A stretch of 35,508 nt of DNA from positions 1 to 35,508 of the IMG/VR virus record IMGVR_UViG_3300034121_000119; one strand, written 5' to 3'. The stretch is from a virus. The notes under the pieces were generated by a model that was given only the letters and a program-made list of their open reading frames with translations, was not told the origin of the DNA and searched no databases. How positions within the stretch are numbered: position 1 is the first letter of the stretch; the number at the start of each line of letters is the position of its first letter. Below, piece by piece: positions 12,316 through 20,700 of the stretch. The translations under genes were made by a program, and so were the position numbers.

Positions 12316-12562
12316 GAAGACCCCATCCCTTGCAATCGGTCGTGGTGAGAAGTTACCTGCCTCCAAGGGAGCTGGGTTAACAGCCAAAGGCCGTGCCAAG
12401 TACAACGCTGCAACCGGTAGCAACCTCAAAGCCCCGCAGCCGCAGGGTGGCAAGCGCAAGGACTCGTTCTGCGCACGCATGTCAGGTATGCCCGGTCCAA
12501 TGAAAGACGAGAAGGGCAAGCCCACTCGTAAAGCCGCGTCATTGGCGCGATGGAAGTGCTGA
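12308..12562 (+). CDS. Small basic protein of a conserved phage family (DUF6321-like)
   Basis: 84 aa, rich in Lys, Gly and Pro, with two conserved-looking blocks: KLPASKGAGLTAKGRAKYN and PQPQGGKRKDSFCARMSG, ending in ASLARWKC. I associate this pattern with the phage family DUF6321 (by memory, not by search). The invariant Cys-Ala-Arg-Met and the terminal Trp-Lys-Cys could pair in a disulfide or metal site. The high charge suggests DNA or capsid-lumen binding. ATG overlaps the previous stop by 8 bp. Confidence 0.7.
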   Translation: MAKKTPSLAIGRGEKLPASKGAGLTAKGRAKYNAATGSNLKAPQPQGGKRKDSFCARMSGMPGPMKDEKGKPTRKAASLARWKC

Positions 12563-12563
12563 C

Positions 12564-12812
12564 ATGGACTTGATGGTCTGGAACGTTCTGTTGTCGTTTG
12601 CTTCTGCAGCGTTGTTGCTGTGGGTGCGCGTGTCGCACGATGAAGTGAAGCGCCTGAGCATCTTGTTGAGCAAGACCCGTGAAGAGAACGCTGAGAAGTA
12701 CGTGACCAAGGCGGATGTGCACAGCGACATCAATCGTGTTCTGGCCCGGTTGGACCGTCTTGAGAGCAAGATTGATGACTTCATGAAGGAGCATCGCAGT
12801 GCCCTCAGTTAG
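12564..12812 (+). CDS. Small membrane-anchored coiled-coil protein, 82 aa
   Basis: N-terminal hydrophobic segment (MDLMVWNVLLSFASAALLLWV, two pieces) forming one likely transmembrane helix, then a charged coiled coil (LLSKTREENAEKYVTKADV, ARLDRLESKIDDFMKEH). This is the shape of phage proteins that tether a component to the membrane or a helper of lysis; in this head-gene region it is unusual. One ATG, two bases after the previous stop. Function unknown. Confidence 0.7.
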   Translation: MDLMVWNVLLSFASAALLLWVRVSHDEVKRLSILLSKTREENAEKYVTKADVHSDINRVLARLDRLESKIDDFMKEHRSALS

Positions 12813-13137
12813 CAAGAAACAACATAATTTTATGGCGGCGGTGGCTAACAACCCAGCGTTTGCTAAGAAGGCAGGCGTCCCACAATCTGTGGGCAAAGAA
12901 TTCTCCAACGCGGACAAGAGCCGCAAGTTTTCTAAAGGTGGCGATATGAAAGACGAAATGAAAAAAGGCAAAATGCCAGCAGCTTTGGCTAAGCATGCGG
13001 GCATGCCAGCTTCCAAGGCCCACAAAGGTTTGAAGGCTGGTGGTTTGGCTTCTGGTCATAAGTCTGCTAACGGCATTGCTAAACAGGGCCTTACCAGAGG
13101 TACGCAAGTAACTATGAAAAATGGTGGGAAGTGCTAA
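12799..13137 (+). CDS. Basic small protein, 112 aa, GTG start
   Basis: The start is a GTG (12799) with AAGGAG 7 nt upstream, within the end of the coiled-coil gene. The N-terminus SKKQHNFMAAVANNPAFAKK and PQSVGKEFSNADKS is a conserved arrangement I have seen in phage proteins. The rest is Lys/Gly/Ala/Met-rich, with a SKGGDMKDE motif and a C-terminal GIAKQGLTRGTQV motif shared with two neighbours (see findings). Probably a small virion or head-interior protein; the function is unknown. Confidence 0.7.
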   Translation: MPSVSKKQHNFMAAVANNPAFAKKAGVPQSVGKEFSNADKSRKFSKGGDMKDEMKKGKMPAALAKHAGMPASKAHKGLKAGGLASGHKSANGIAKQGLTRGTQVTMKNGGKC

Positions 13138-13140
13138 GCC

Positions 13141-13410
13141 ATGAAAAAATATAAAGACGGCGGTATCTACACCGCTGAAATGGGCGAACCACCTACTGAT
13201 CCAGAAGGTGCGCCGCCTTCAAAAAAGCCCGCGCCTAAGCCAGCGCCTAAGAAGCCTGCGCCTAAAGACTCAGTGTTCCGCGAAGGTATGCCAGTTCCGC
13301 AAGATATTGACGGTGGGTCTGCGCGTAAGCCCAAGAGGATGGCTTCTGGTGGTGTTACCCGTGCAGACGGTATCGCTAAGCGGGGTAAAACTCGCGGAAA
13401 GATGTGTTGA
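13141..13410 (+). CDS. Basic Pro/Lys-rich small protein, 89 aa
   Basis: Begins MKKYKDGGIYTAEMGEPP, then a Pro/Ala/Lys-rich low-complexity linker (KKPAPKPAPKKPAPKD), then SVFREGMPVPQDIDGGS and the C-terminal ASGGVTRADGIAKRGKTRGK motif. Disordered and very basic. The linker plus short terminal motifs look like a tethering protein, as do several small proteins in phage heads. Unknown function. Starts 3 nt after the previous stop. Confidence 0.65.
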   Translation: MKKYKDGGIYTAEMGEPPTDPEGAPPSKKPAPKPAPKKPAPKDSVFREGMPVPQDIDGGSARKPKRMASGGVTRADGIAKRGKTRGKMC

Positions 13411-13413
13411 GCT

Positions 13414-13662
13414 ATGAGAGCCAGTCGCGGTATGGGGGCAATGCTCCCCTCTAAGATGCCCAGTGGGAAAAAGAAAGCCCGCCGGGATAACACTGACTTC
13501 ACGCAGTTCGCCGAGGGTGGCGCTGTTGGCCTTTATGCCAACATTAACGCCAAGAAGAAGCGTATTGCCGCTGGTTCTGGTGAGAAAATGCGCAAGCCCG
13601 GTACTGCTGGTGCCCCTACCAAACAGGCATTTGTAGACTCATTGAAGACAGCAAAGAAGTAA
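13414..13662 (+). CDS. Basic small protein, 82 aa
   Basis: Begins MRASRGMGAMLPSKMPSG. A FAEGGAVGLYANINAKKKRI block and RKPGTAGAPTKQAFVDS form a conserved-looking core I recognise from other phages of this type, without known function. The Phe/Tyr-x-x-Gly-Gly motif is shared with the two preceding proteins. Lysine-rich end. Starts 4 nt after the preceding stop. Confidence 0.65.
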   Translation: MRASRGMGAMLPSKMPSGKKKARRDNTDFTQFAEGGAVGLYANINAKKKRIAAGSGEKMRKPGTAGAPTKQAFVDSLKTAKK

Positions 13663-13665
13663 AAC

Positions 13666-14601
13666 ATGACCACTACCGGCTCCACCCTCTTCAATATGGA
13701 CTTTACGGAGATCGCTGAAGAGGCGTGGGAGAGGGCTGGCCGTGAGATGCGTTCTGGCTACGACCTGCGTACAGCTCGTCGGTCGATGAACCTGATGACC
13801 ATTGAGTGGCAAAACAAGGGTATCAACATGTGGACGATGGAGCAGGGGATTATTAACCTGACTCCGGGCTTGGCAACATACGCCTTGCCTACAGACACTA
13901 TCGACCTTCTAGAGCACGTTGTCCGTACTGGGTCAAACACTGCTTCTACGCAAGCTGACCTAACTATTTCACGCATTAGCGTTTCTACCTATGCAACTAT
14001 TCCAAACAAGCTTAGCCAAGCTCGCCCAATTCAAGTCTGGATTCAGCGGCTTTCTGGCGAAACTAACCCTACGTCGTCAGTCCTCGTCGGGGCCATCAAC
14101 TCCACAGACACTACGCTCACGCTTAACACGGTGGTTGGACTAGCCGGATCGGGCTTCATGCGCCTTGACTCGGAAGATATCTATTACACCTACGTATCAG
14201 GGAATACCCTTGGGGGTGTGTTCCGTGGACAAAACAACACAACCGCAGCCTCGCATACAAATGGCACTGCGGTGTTTGTTCCCCAGCTCCCCGCTGTAAC
14301 TCTCTGGCCAACTCCCGACAACACTACCCCGTATCAGTTTGTGTATTGGAGACTGCGCCGAGTGCAGGATGCTGGCGCTGGCGTTCAAACGGCTGACATG
14401 AACTTTCGCTTTCTGCCATGTCTTGTGGCTGGTCTGGCGTACCATATTGCGGTCAAGGTTCCTGAGTTGATGCCACGCATTCAGATGCTCAAGCAGATTT
14501 ACGACGAGACCTTTGAAATTGCTGCTGGGGAAGACCGCGAGAAAGCTCCACTACGACTTGTTCCAAGGCCATCGTTTATTGGAAGTGGCGGGGGTTACTA
14601 A
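13666..14601 (+). CDS. Connector-ring adaptor protein (P22 gp4-like)
   Basis: 311 aa. The N-terminal segment MDFTEIAEEAWERAGREM plus SGYDLRTARRSMNLMTIEWQ is the helical start of ring adaptors that sit below the portal. A middle part (residues about 145-210), between IQVWIQRLSG and PAVTLWPTPDNT, appears to be an extra beta domain: SSVLVGAINSTDTTLTLNTV and FRGQNNTTAASHTNGTAVFV. The helical pairing then resumes (LPCLVAGLAYHIAVKVPELM) up to the C-terminal tail. The position after the head genes supports a portal-tail connector; P22 gp4 is about half this size. Confidence 0.7.
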   Translation: MTTTGSTLFNMDFTEIAEEAWERAGREMRSGYDLRTARRSMNLMTIEWQNKGINMWTMEQGIINLTPGLATYALPTDTIDLLEHVVRTGSNTASTQADLTISRISVSTYATIPNKLSQARPIQVWIQRLSGETNPTSSVLVGAINSTDTTLTLNTVVGLAGSGFMRLDSEDIYYTYVSGNTLGGVFRGQNNTTAASHTNGTAVFVPQLPAVTLWPTPDNTTPYQFVYWRLRRVQDAGAGVQTADMNFRFLPCLVAGLAYHIAVKVPELMPRIQMLKQIYDETFEIAAGEDREKAPLRLVPRPSFIGSGGGY

Positions 14602-14984
14602 TGGGTAATCGTTTCGCGTCGGGCAAAATAGCGATTGCTATGTGTGATCGCTGTGGGCAGCAGTACAAACTCAAGAAGTTGCGTACCGAGATCATTAAGC
14701 AGCGTAAGTACGAGTTGCTGGTGTGCCCTGCATGCTGGGACCCGGATCAGCCGCAGTTGATGCTAGGCACATTTCCTGTAGATGATCCGCAAGCTTTACG
14801 CAACCCGCGTAAGGACACAACGTATGTCACTTCTGGCGTAAACGAAGACGGCAACCCGTCGGGCGGATCACGAGATATTCAGTGGGGCTGGAACCCGGTA
14901 GGCGGGGCTAGTAATTTTGATGTCGGTTTAACGCCAAACTACTTGGTGGCAACGGCATTTGTTGGTACAGTTACCATATCTTGA
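14601..14984 (+). CDS. Zinc-ribbon virion-region protein, 127 aa
   Basis: N-terminal zinc ribbon: CDRC (residues 15-18) and CPAC (42-45) with a basic linker (KLKKLRTEIIKQRKYELLV) between. After it a Pro/Asp-rich segment (DDPQALRNPRKDTTYVTSG), then a beta-type C-terminus (GLTPNYLVATAFVGTVTIS). The ATG overlaps the preceding TAA by one base (TAATG). A zinc ribbon in the connector gene cluster recurs in related phages; the function is unknown. Confidence 0.75.
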   Translation: MGNRFASGKIAIAMCDRCGQQYKLKKLRTEIIKQRKYELLVCPACWDPDQPQLMLGTFPVDDPQALRNPRKDTTYVTSGVNEDGNPSGGSRDIQWGWNPVGGASNFDVGLTPNYLVATAFVGTVTIS

Positions 14985-14995
14985 AGGAGATTGAA

Positions 14996-15184
14996 ATGGC
15001 ATACACACGATCAGCCGACGGCATTGCTAAAAAGGGTAAGACTAATGTTCAAATCTTCCCCAACAGTGGCCCGACAGCTAAAGAAACAATGGGCGGCAAG
15101 GGTGCTGGCAAGGGTAAAACCAACGCCAACATGAAATCTATGGGCCGTGGCTTGGCTAAAATTGCAGCGCAGAAACGAGGATAA
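14996..15184 (+). CDS. Basic small protein, 62 aa
   Basis: ATG at 14996 behind AAGGAGAT. Starts MAYTRSADGIAKKGKTNVQ, putting the shared GIAKxGKT motif at the N-terminus, whereas the two upstream proteins have it at the C-terminus. The rest (GGKGAGKGKTNANMKSMGRG) is Gly/Lys-rich. Likely disordered. No function known. Confidence 0.65.
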   Translation: MAYTRSADGIAKKGKTNVQIFPNSGPTAKETMGGKGAGKGKTNANMKSMGRGLAKIAAQKRG

Positions 15185-15186
15185 TC

Positions 15187-15453
15187 ATGGCTACATATAG
15201 CAAGAAAATGATGGGCAAAGAAGTTGGCGATGCCAGCGTCTACGCCAAGCCGCACACAATGGATGGTAAGGCCGTAAAAGCCTCTACCAACCCCGGCAAA
15301 GAGCCTAACCATAGCAAACTCGACACGTACGATGTAAGCATTGGTGCTATTAGCAAATCCGCTGGTGACGAGCCCACAAAGACCAGCGGCATTAAGATGC
15401 GCGGTACTGGCGCGGCCACTAAGGGCTTGATGTCTCGGGGTCCAATGGCATGA
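15187..15453 (+). CDS. Basic small protein, 88 aa
   Basis: Begins MATYSKKMMGKEVGDASVYA, then Lys/Ser/Thr-rich sequence with PNHSKLDTYDVSIGAISKS and ends SGIKMRGTGAATKGLMSRGP. The C-terminal block resembles one often found in phage head-region proteins (no function known). Overlaps the next gene as ATGA. Confidence 0.65.
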   Translation: MATYSKKMMGKEVGDASVYAKPHTMDGKAVKASTNPGKEPNHSKLDTYDVSIGAISKSAGDEPTKTSGIKMRGTGAATKGLMSRGPMA

Positions 15454-16361
15454 CGTACGACGAGCTGGTCACCGCTGTCCAAGACTATTGCGAGAACACT
15501 TTCGCAACGGTCGATATGAACACGTTCATTCGGCAGGCTGAGCAGCGTATCTTCAACGTTGCTCAGCCAGCGAACCAGCGTAAAAACGTGACCGGATCGT
15601 TGTCCGCCAACAACAAGTATTTGAACTGTCCGGGAGATTTTTTCTCCGTTTACAGTTTGGCAATTTTTCCCGCTGCTGGTGGCGCGTATGAGTATTTGCT
15701 GGACAAGGACGTGAACTTCATACGTGATGCTTACCCCAACCCCGCCATCACAGGCAAGCCCAAGCACTACGCCATCTTTGGCCCTCTATCAACCAATCAG
15801 GATGAGCTGACTTTTATTGTTGGGCCAACGCCAGACGCTGCGTACAGCGCAGAGCTGCACTACTACGCGTACCCCGAGTCAATCATTCAGACGCCTGTTA
15901 TCACTCTTGGAACAGTTACTGGTGGAAGTCTGTACACCAACGGCACTTATTTGAATGTGCCTTTAACGGGTGGCGCTGGCTCTGGTGCAGTTGCTAATGT
16001 TGTGATTTCCGGCAATGCGGTTACTTCTGTTACGTTGGTCCAAGGCGGCACTGGGTTTGTAATTGGCGATACATTAAGTGCAACATCATCAACTATTGGC
16101 AACACAGGGTCAGGTTTTTCTATCCCTGTTTCTACTGTTGGCAACGCACTTGGCACATCATGGTTGGGCGACAACTTTGATTCCGTGCTGTTGTACGGAA
16201 CCATGTGCGAAGCGTTGACCTACATGAAGGGTGATGCCGACATGGTCAAGCTGTATCAAGATCGGTACGTTCAGGCGGTTGCCTTGTACAAGAATTTGGC
16301 AGACGGCAAGCAGCGCGGCGATGCGTATCGTAACGGGCAAGTTCGCACACAGGTTAACTGA
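15450..16361 (+). CDS. Head-tail adaptor with an inserted beta domain
   Basis: 303 aa. N-terminus MTYDELVTAVQDYCENTF and QAEQRIFNVAQPANQRKNVT resemble short-tailed-phage adaptor (gatekeeper) proteins. Then strands LPCPGDFFSVYSL-like and YEYLLDKDVNFIRDAYPNPA. The segment of about residues 150-230 (TPVITLGTVTGGSLYTNGTY, then NVPLTGGAGSGAVANVVISG, SVTLVQGGTGFVIGDTLSAT) is a Gly/Thr-rich beta repeat of the sort found on tail fibers, inserted just before LGTSWLGDNFDSVLLYGTMC, where the helical end (EALTYMKGDADMVKLYQDRY) resumes. Starts within the preceding stop (ATGA). Confidence 0.72.
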   Translation: MTYDELVTAVQDYCENTFATVDMNTFIRQAEQRIFNVAQPANQRKNVTGSLSANNKYLNCPGDFFSVYSLAIFPAAGGAYEYLLDKDVNFIRDAYPNPAITGKPKHYAIFGPLSTNQDELTFIVGPTPDAAYSAELHYYAYPESIIQTPVITLGTVTGGSLYTNGTYLNVPLTGGAGSGAVANVVISGNAVTSVTLVQGGTGFVIGDTLSATSSTIGNTGSGFSIPVSTVGNALGTSWLGDNFDSVLLYGTMCEALTYMKGDADMVKLYQDRYVQAVALYKNLADGKQRGDAYRNGQVRTQVN

Positions 16362-16768
16362 TGGCATTCCAACAAACTCTTACCACGCAGGCGAAGTTCA
16401 TTGCACTTCAGTATCTGGCTACTGGCACGCTCAAAATGGCGTTGTACACAGCCGAGGCAGACCTTGGCGCAGGCACACTGGTGTACAGCACAACCAACGA
16501 AATCACTGGCACAGGATACGTTGCTGGTGGAAACACTTTGACCGGCGTGACAGTGCAGCAATCAGGCACAACAGCCTATTTGGATTTTGCGGACACAACG
16601 TGGAATCCAGCTAACTTTACAGCGCGTGGAGCGCTCATATACAATACAAACCTCGGCAATCTTGCTGTGGCGGTATTGGATTTTGGTGCTGATAAAACGG
16701 CAACCACTTCGTTCACCGTGCAGATGCCCGCAAACACGGCAACTTCGGCACTTATTCGCATTTCATAA
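16361..16768 (+). CDS. Beta-rich virion protein, 135 aa
   Basis: Begins MAFQQTLTTQAKFIALQYLA. The pattern YTAEADLGAGTLVYSTTNEI, then GTGYVAGGNTLTGVTV, YLDFADTTWNPANFTARGAL and AVAVLDFGADKTATTSFTV is one I recognise from many phage tail or head-completion proteins. Strand-rich with almost no helices; probably a virion structural component of the tail or adhesion apparatus. ATG overlaps the preceding TGA (TGATG). Exact role unknown. Confidence 0.7.
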   Translation: MAFQQTLTTQAKFIALQYLATGTLKMALYTAEADLGAGTLVYSTTNEITGTGYVAGGNTLTGVTVQQSGTTAYLDFADTTWNPANFTARGALIYNTNLGNLAVAVLDFGADKTATTSFTVQMPANTATSALIRIS

Positions 16769-16778
16769 GGAGCACCTC

Positions 16779-17360
16779 ATGTTAGATAACAAGGCAAATT
16801 CAAGTGATTTTATCGGTGCCGCCCTTGCGCTGGCTAAGCCGGTAGAAGAAGGCGTCGGAGCAGGCGGTGTCTATGGCATCCAGTGCTTTGACAAAGACGG
16901 TAACCTGAAGTGGGAGGCAAAGTCCCACAATCTGGTCGTCAACGTCGGCCTGCAAGACATGAACACCAAGTATTTCACGGGCAGTTCGTACACTGCTACG
17001 TGGTTCATTGGTTTGTACGGTGCGGGCGCGTCCAACACCCCTGCCGCTGGCGACACTGCCGCTTCGCACGCAGGCTGGACTGAAGTGGTTCCATACAGCA
17101 ACGCCACGCGCCCCGCAGCGACGTTTGGCACCGCTACCACGGCTGATCCTTCGGTGATCGACAACAGCGCTTCTCCAGCGTCGTTTACCATCAACGCCAC
17201 GTCTACCGTGGGCGGTGCGTTCTTGATTAGCAACAGCACAAAAAGCGGCACTACAGGTATTCTGTTCTCGGCCTCCGACTTTCAAGCGCCCGGCGACCGT
17301 AGCGTTGTTTCTGGTGACACTTTGAACGTCACTTACACTTTCAGCCTCGACGCTGTTTGA
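16779..17360 (+). CDS. Virion structural protein, 193 aa
   Basis: Start at 16779 behind AAGGAG; a longer frame from 16587 has no ribosome site and overlaps the previous gene. Residues about 25-50 read VGAGGVYGIQCFDKDGNLKW, then NLVVNVGLQDMNTKYFTGSS, WFIGLYGAGASNTPAAGDT, and a last VSGDTLNVTYTFSLDAV. This is a beta-type fold, like phage tail proteins that follow the adaptors. No enzymatic motif. Together with 16361-16768 it probably forms part of the tail surface. Confidence 0.7.
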   Translation: MLDNKANSSDFIGAALALAKPVEEGVGAGGVYGIQCFDKDGNLKWEAKSHNLVVNVGLQDMNTKYFTGSSYTATWFIGLYGAGASNTPAAGDTAASHAGWTEVVPYSNATRPAATFGTATTADPSVIDNSASPASFTINATSTVGGAFLISNSTKSGTTGILFSASDFQAPGDRSVVSGDTLNVTYTFSLDAV

Positions 17361-17372
17361 TAGGAGATCATC

Positions 17373-17552
17373 ATGGCAACTAAATTTGCAAAAGCCCAAT
17401 CGGTCCGCGTCAAGGCCGTAATCCCTGAAGGTCCGGTGCAGTCTCTGCGCATGGATGAAGACGGCAATTTCTTCTACATGATCGAGTGGACTGATGCCGA
17501 AGGCAATGTCCAGCATCGCTGGTTTGCGGAAGACGAACTCGAAGCTGCTTGA
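17373..17552 (+). CDS. Small acidic protein, 59 aa
   Basis: ATG at 17373 behind AGGAG. Begins MATKFAKAQSVRVKAVIPEG and ends HRWFAEDELEAA. The middle (SLRMDEDGNFFYMIEWTDAE) is strand-rich and has three aromatic residues. Compact, no Cys, no membrane segment. Tight spacing on both sides (12 nt and 8 nt) supports it as a real gene. No function known. Confidence 0.7.
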   Translation: MATKFAKAQSVRVKAVIPEGPVQSLRMDEDGNFFYMIEWTDAEGNVQHRWFAEDELEAA

Positions 17553-17560
17553 TTTGAACC

Positions 17561-17752
17561 ATGGTCAAGATCGACTTTGAATTTGCAACTCCGCACGGCG
17601 TCTTCCGGGACGCCTTGCACCTGCCTGACGACCACGGCATGACTGATGAGCAGATTGATGCCATGAAACAGCAGCGCGTGGACAACTGGATTGCCATCGT
17701 AACCGCCCCACCAGCAGAAGTTGTTGAAGAAACTCCTCCAACTGAGGAGTAA
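17561..17752 (+). CDS. Small acidic protein, 63 aa
   Basis: Begins MVKIDFEFATPHGVFRDALH, then LPDDHGMTDEQIDAMKQQRV, a helix, and a Pro/Glu/Val-rich acidic tail ending in TPPTEE. No strong ribosome site is visible; the ATG lies 8 nt after the preceding stop, so translation is probably coupled. It is the last gene before the giant fiber gene. The function is unknown; a fiber-assembly or chaperone role would be guesswork. Confidence 0.65.
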   Translation: MVKIDFEFATPHGVFRDALHLPDDHGMTDEQIDAMKQQRVDNWIAIVTAPPAEVVEETPPTEE

Positions 17753-17754
17753 AA

Positions 17755-20700
17755 ATGAGTGATCGCTTCTGGGTTGGTGGTACTGGCACTTGGGACACCA
17801 CCAGCACTACAAACTGGTCTGCTACCTCCGGCGGGGGTAGTGGTGCGTCTGTCCCGACCGTAGCGGATAGCGTCTTCTTTGACCAAGCGGGAACCTACAC
17901 CGTCACCATGACGGGCGCATTGGCCTGTCTAGACATTACAGTGTCAGCAGGTACGGTTACGTTTGCTACGGGTACATCACCTACGCTGAACATTCGCGGC
18001 TCCATGACATTGTTAGCGGGGACTGTGTGGAGCGCAACAGGCGGGATTACATTTAGCGCAACAACCACAGGCAAGACGATTACCCCCAACGGCGCTTCCT
18101 TTGGTGGCAACTTCATACTTAATGGAGTAGGAGGGGAGTGGACTCTTGGAAGCGCCTTAACTACATCAAATTTAATTTTGACGGCGGGTACTTTTAATAC
18201 CTCGACAAGTGGCTACACGGTTACGTTATCGGGTCAACTTAGTTCAAGCAACTCTAATTTACGTGCTCTTATTTTAAATAACTCAACAGTCACCGTTGGA
18301 GTAAATAGTTCTTCGTCAATTAATTTTTCCACTAATACAAACCTTACATTTAATGCAGGAACTTCACAAATAAACTTTGCATCATCTGGTGCAGCGGTAG
18401 GAATAAACCTTCCACTCGGTGCTGGCCTGACGTTTTATAACGTAGCGTGCTCATTTACCAACTCAACTGGGACATCCGTAACCATTCTTGGCGCAAACAC
18501 ATTTAATAACTTTTCTGTTGCCGGACCCGCGTCGGCCAGTGTAACTACAGTCACCTTCAACGCCCAGCAAACCATCAACGGCACACTGTCCACCACAGGC
18601 ACAGCAGGTAACAGGCGCGTATTCTTTGCATCGGCCACTTACGGCATCTCACAAGACCTTGTGGTCAATTCTGCCCCAAGCCTGACAGACGCAGACTTCC
18701 GTGGCCTGTATGTCCGTGGCACAGCAGCCCCCATCAGCGGAACACGCATCGGCAATCGCGGTGAGTGCAGGGGCATCACGTTTGATGCGCCTAAGACGGT
18801 GTTTCTTGTTGGCTCTGGGTCACAAAACTTTGCCAATAACGTCTGGGCGCAAACTTCGGGCGGGTCTTCATCGCTCGTATATTACCCATTAGCACAAGAT
18901 ACCGCAGTTATTGATAATTTTGTATCTGCGGGGTCGTCGATAACTTCTAGCAATGTAGTTGGATATTTGCCGGGTGTTGACGCTTCATTAAGAACGTCCT
19001 CCGTAACAATCAATTTTAATAGTGGAACAACAATCTATGGTAGTTGGACAAACGGCTCCGGCGTTACTTTTAGCAATTCAGCAACATTAACTTTCTCCGG
19101 CGGCACAACCCAAACCATCACCAGCGCAGGTAAAACATTTACTTGCCCCATCACCATCGACACCTACGGCGGCACAGTACAGCTTGCTGATGCGTTAAAC
19201 ATTGGGTTAAACTTGCTGACAGTAACAAACGGTACGTTTAATACAGCGGGGTATGCGGTAACCGCTAACACCTTGTCTTCCACCAATAGTAACGTCCGAA
19301 CAATTAACCTCGGCGCTAGTACGTTAACGCTTGCTACCGCTAATTTTATAAACTTTGGAACTTCAACAAATTTAACTTTTAACGCTGGCACATCGCAAAT
19401 AAATGGCACAGGAAGCGGGAGTATTTCATTCGCAGGTGGCAGTCAGACGTTTTACAATGTGGCCTACACATCAACAGGGTCATCAAACACATTTATTATA
19501 AATGGCGCAAATACGTTCAACAATTTAACAATTACAGCGCCAGCATTGGCGGCAATAGCGGCATTATCGTTTTCTGCCAACCAAACCATCAACGGCACAC
19601 TTACCTGCGCTGGGGCATCCGCAGTACGGCGCATTTTCTTGCGTTCAAACACCATCGGCACTCCGCGCACCCTGACGGTCAACGCCATCTCTGCCACTGA
19701 CTGCGACTTCCGCGACATCAACCTTGCTGGCGCAGCATCAGGCGCATCGCCTACACGCGCAGGTGACTGTGGAGGCAATACAGGCATTACGTTCCCAGCA
19801 CCCAAGACGGTGTACTGGAACCTTGCTGGAGCTCAAAACTGGAGTGCTACGGCTTGGGCTTCGGGGTCTGGTGGATCGCCTGACATCAACAACTTCCCAC
19901 TGGCACAAGATACGGCTGTGTTTGATGACACGGGCAGCGTGACGGGCACGATCACAATCAACGCAGCATGGAACATTGGCACGTTTGACGCTTCACTGCG
20001 TACCAGCGCGATGACGCTGAATGCCGCATCAAACTCTCCCTCAATTTATGGCAATTGGACATTTGGCACAGGCGTTACTCAGTCGAGTAATCCGGGAGCA
20101 ATTACGTTTTCCAGAAACGGTACACAAACTATCACCAGCAATGGCGTTCAGTTTGGCTGCCCCGTAACCATCAACCACCCGCTTGCAAACGTCCAGCTTG
20201 CTGATGCGCTGTCTTTAAACTCCGCAAGAACTTTGTCGGTTAATACGGGAACATTTGATGCCGCTACCTACAACGTGACAACGGGGTTGTTTTTGCAGTC
20301 AGCGTCTGTGAATACCGTAAAAATGGGGTCTGGCACTTGGACTTTATCCGGTACGGGTAGTGTATGGCTTGCAAGTTCGGGTGCAGGAATTAACTTAATC
20401 GCTGGAACTTCCACTATTGTTTTGTCCGATACATCAACAAGTGCAAGAACTTTTTCTGGCAGCGGTCTTTATTACAACAAACTTACCATTGGCGGCGCAA
20501 CAGGCACATCAACGCTGACGATTACTGGCAACAACACTTTTGGAGAACTTGCTTCTACCAAGACGGTTGCACACACCATCTTGTTTCAGGCGGCAGCCAC
20601 AACCACAATCGGAAAATGGGCTGTTGCCGGAACGGTAGGCAACGTAGTCACCGTCCAATCAGACATCGCAGCCGCAGTCTTTAACCTCTCCATTGCAGGA

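Noticed and set aside
18005-18016. Partial palindrome (GACATTGTTAG) in the fiber gene
   Set aside because: One isolated incomplete match in an unrelated coding region; chance is sufficient.
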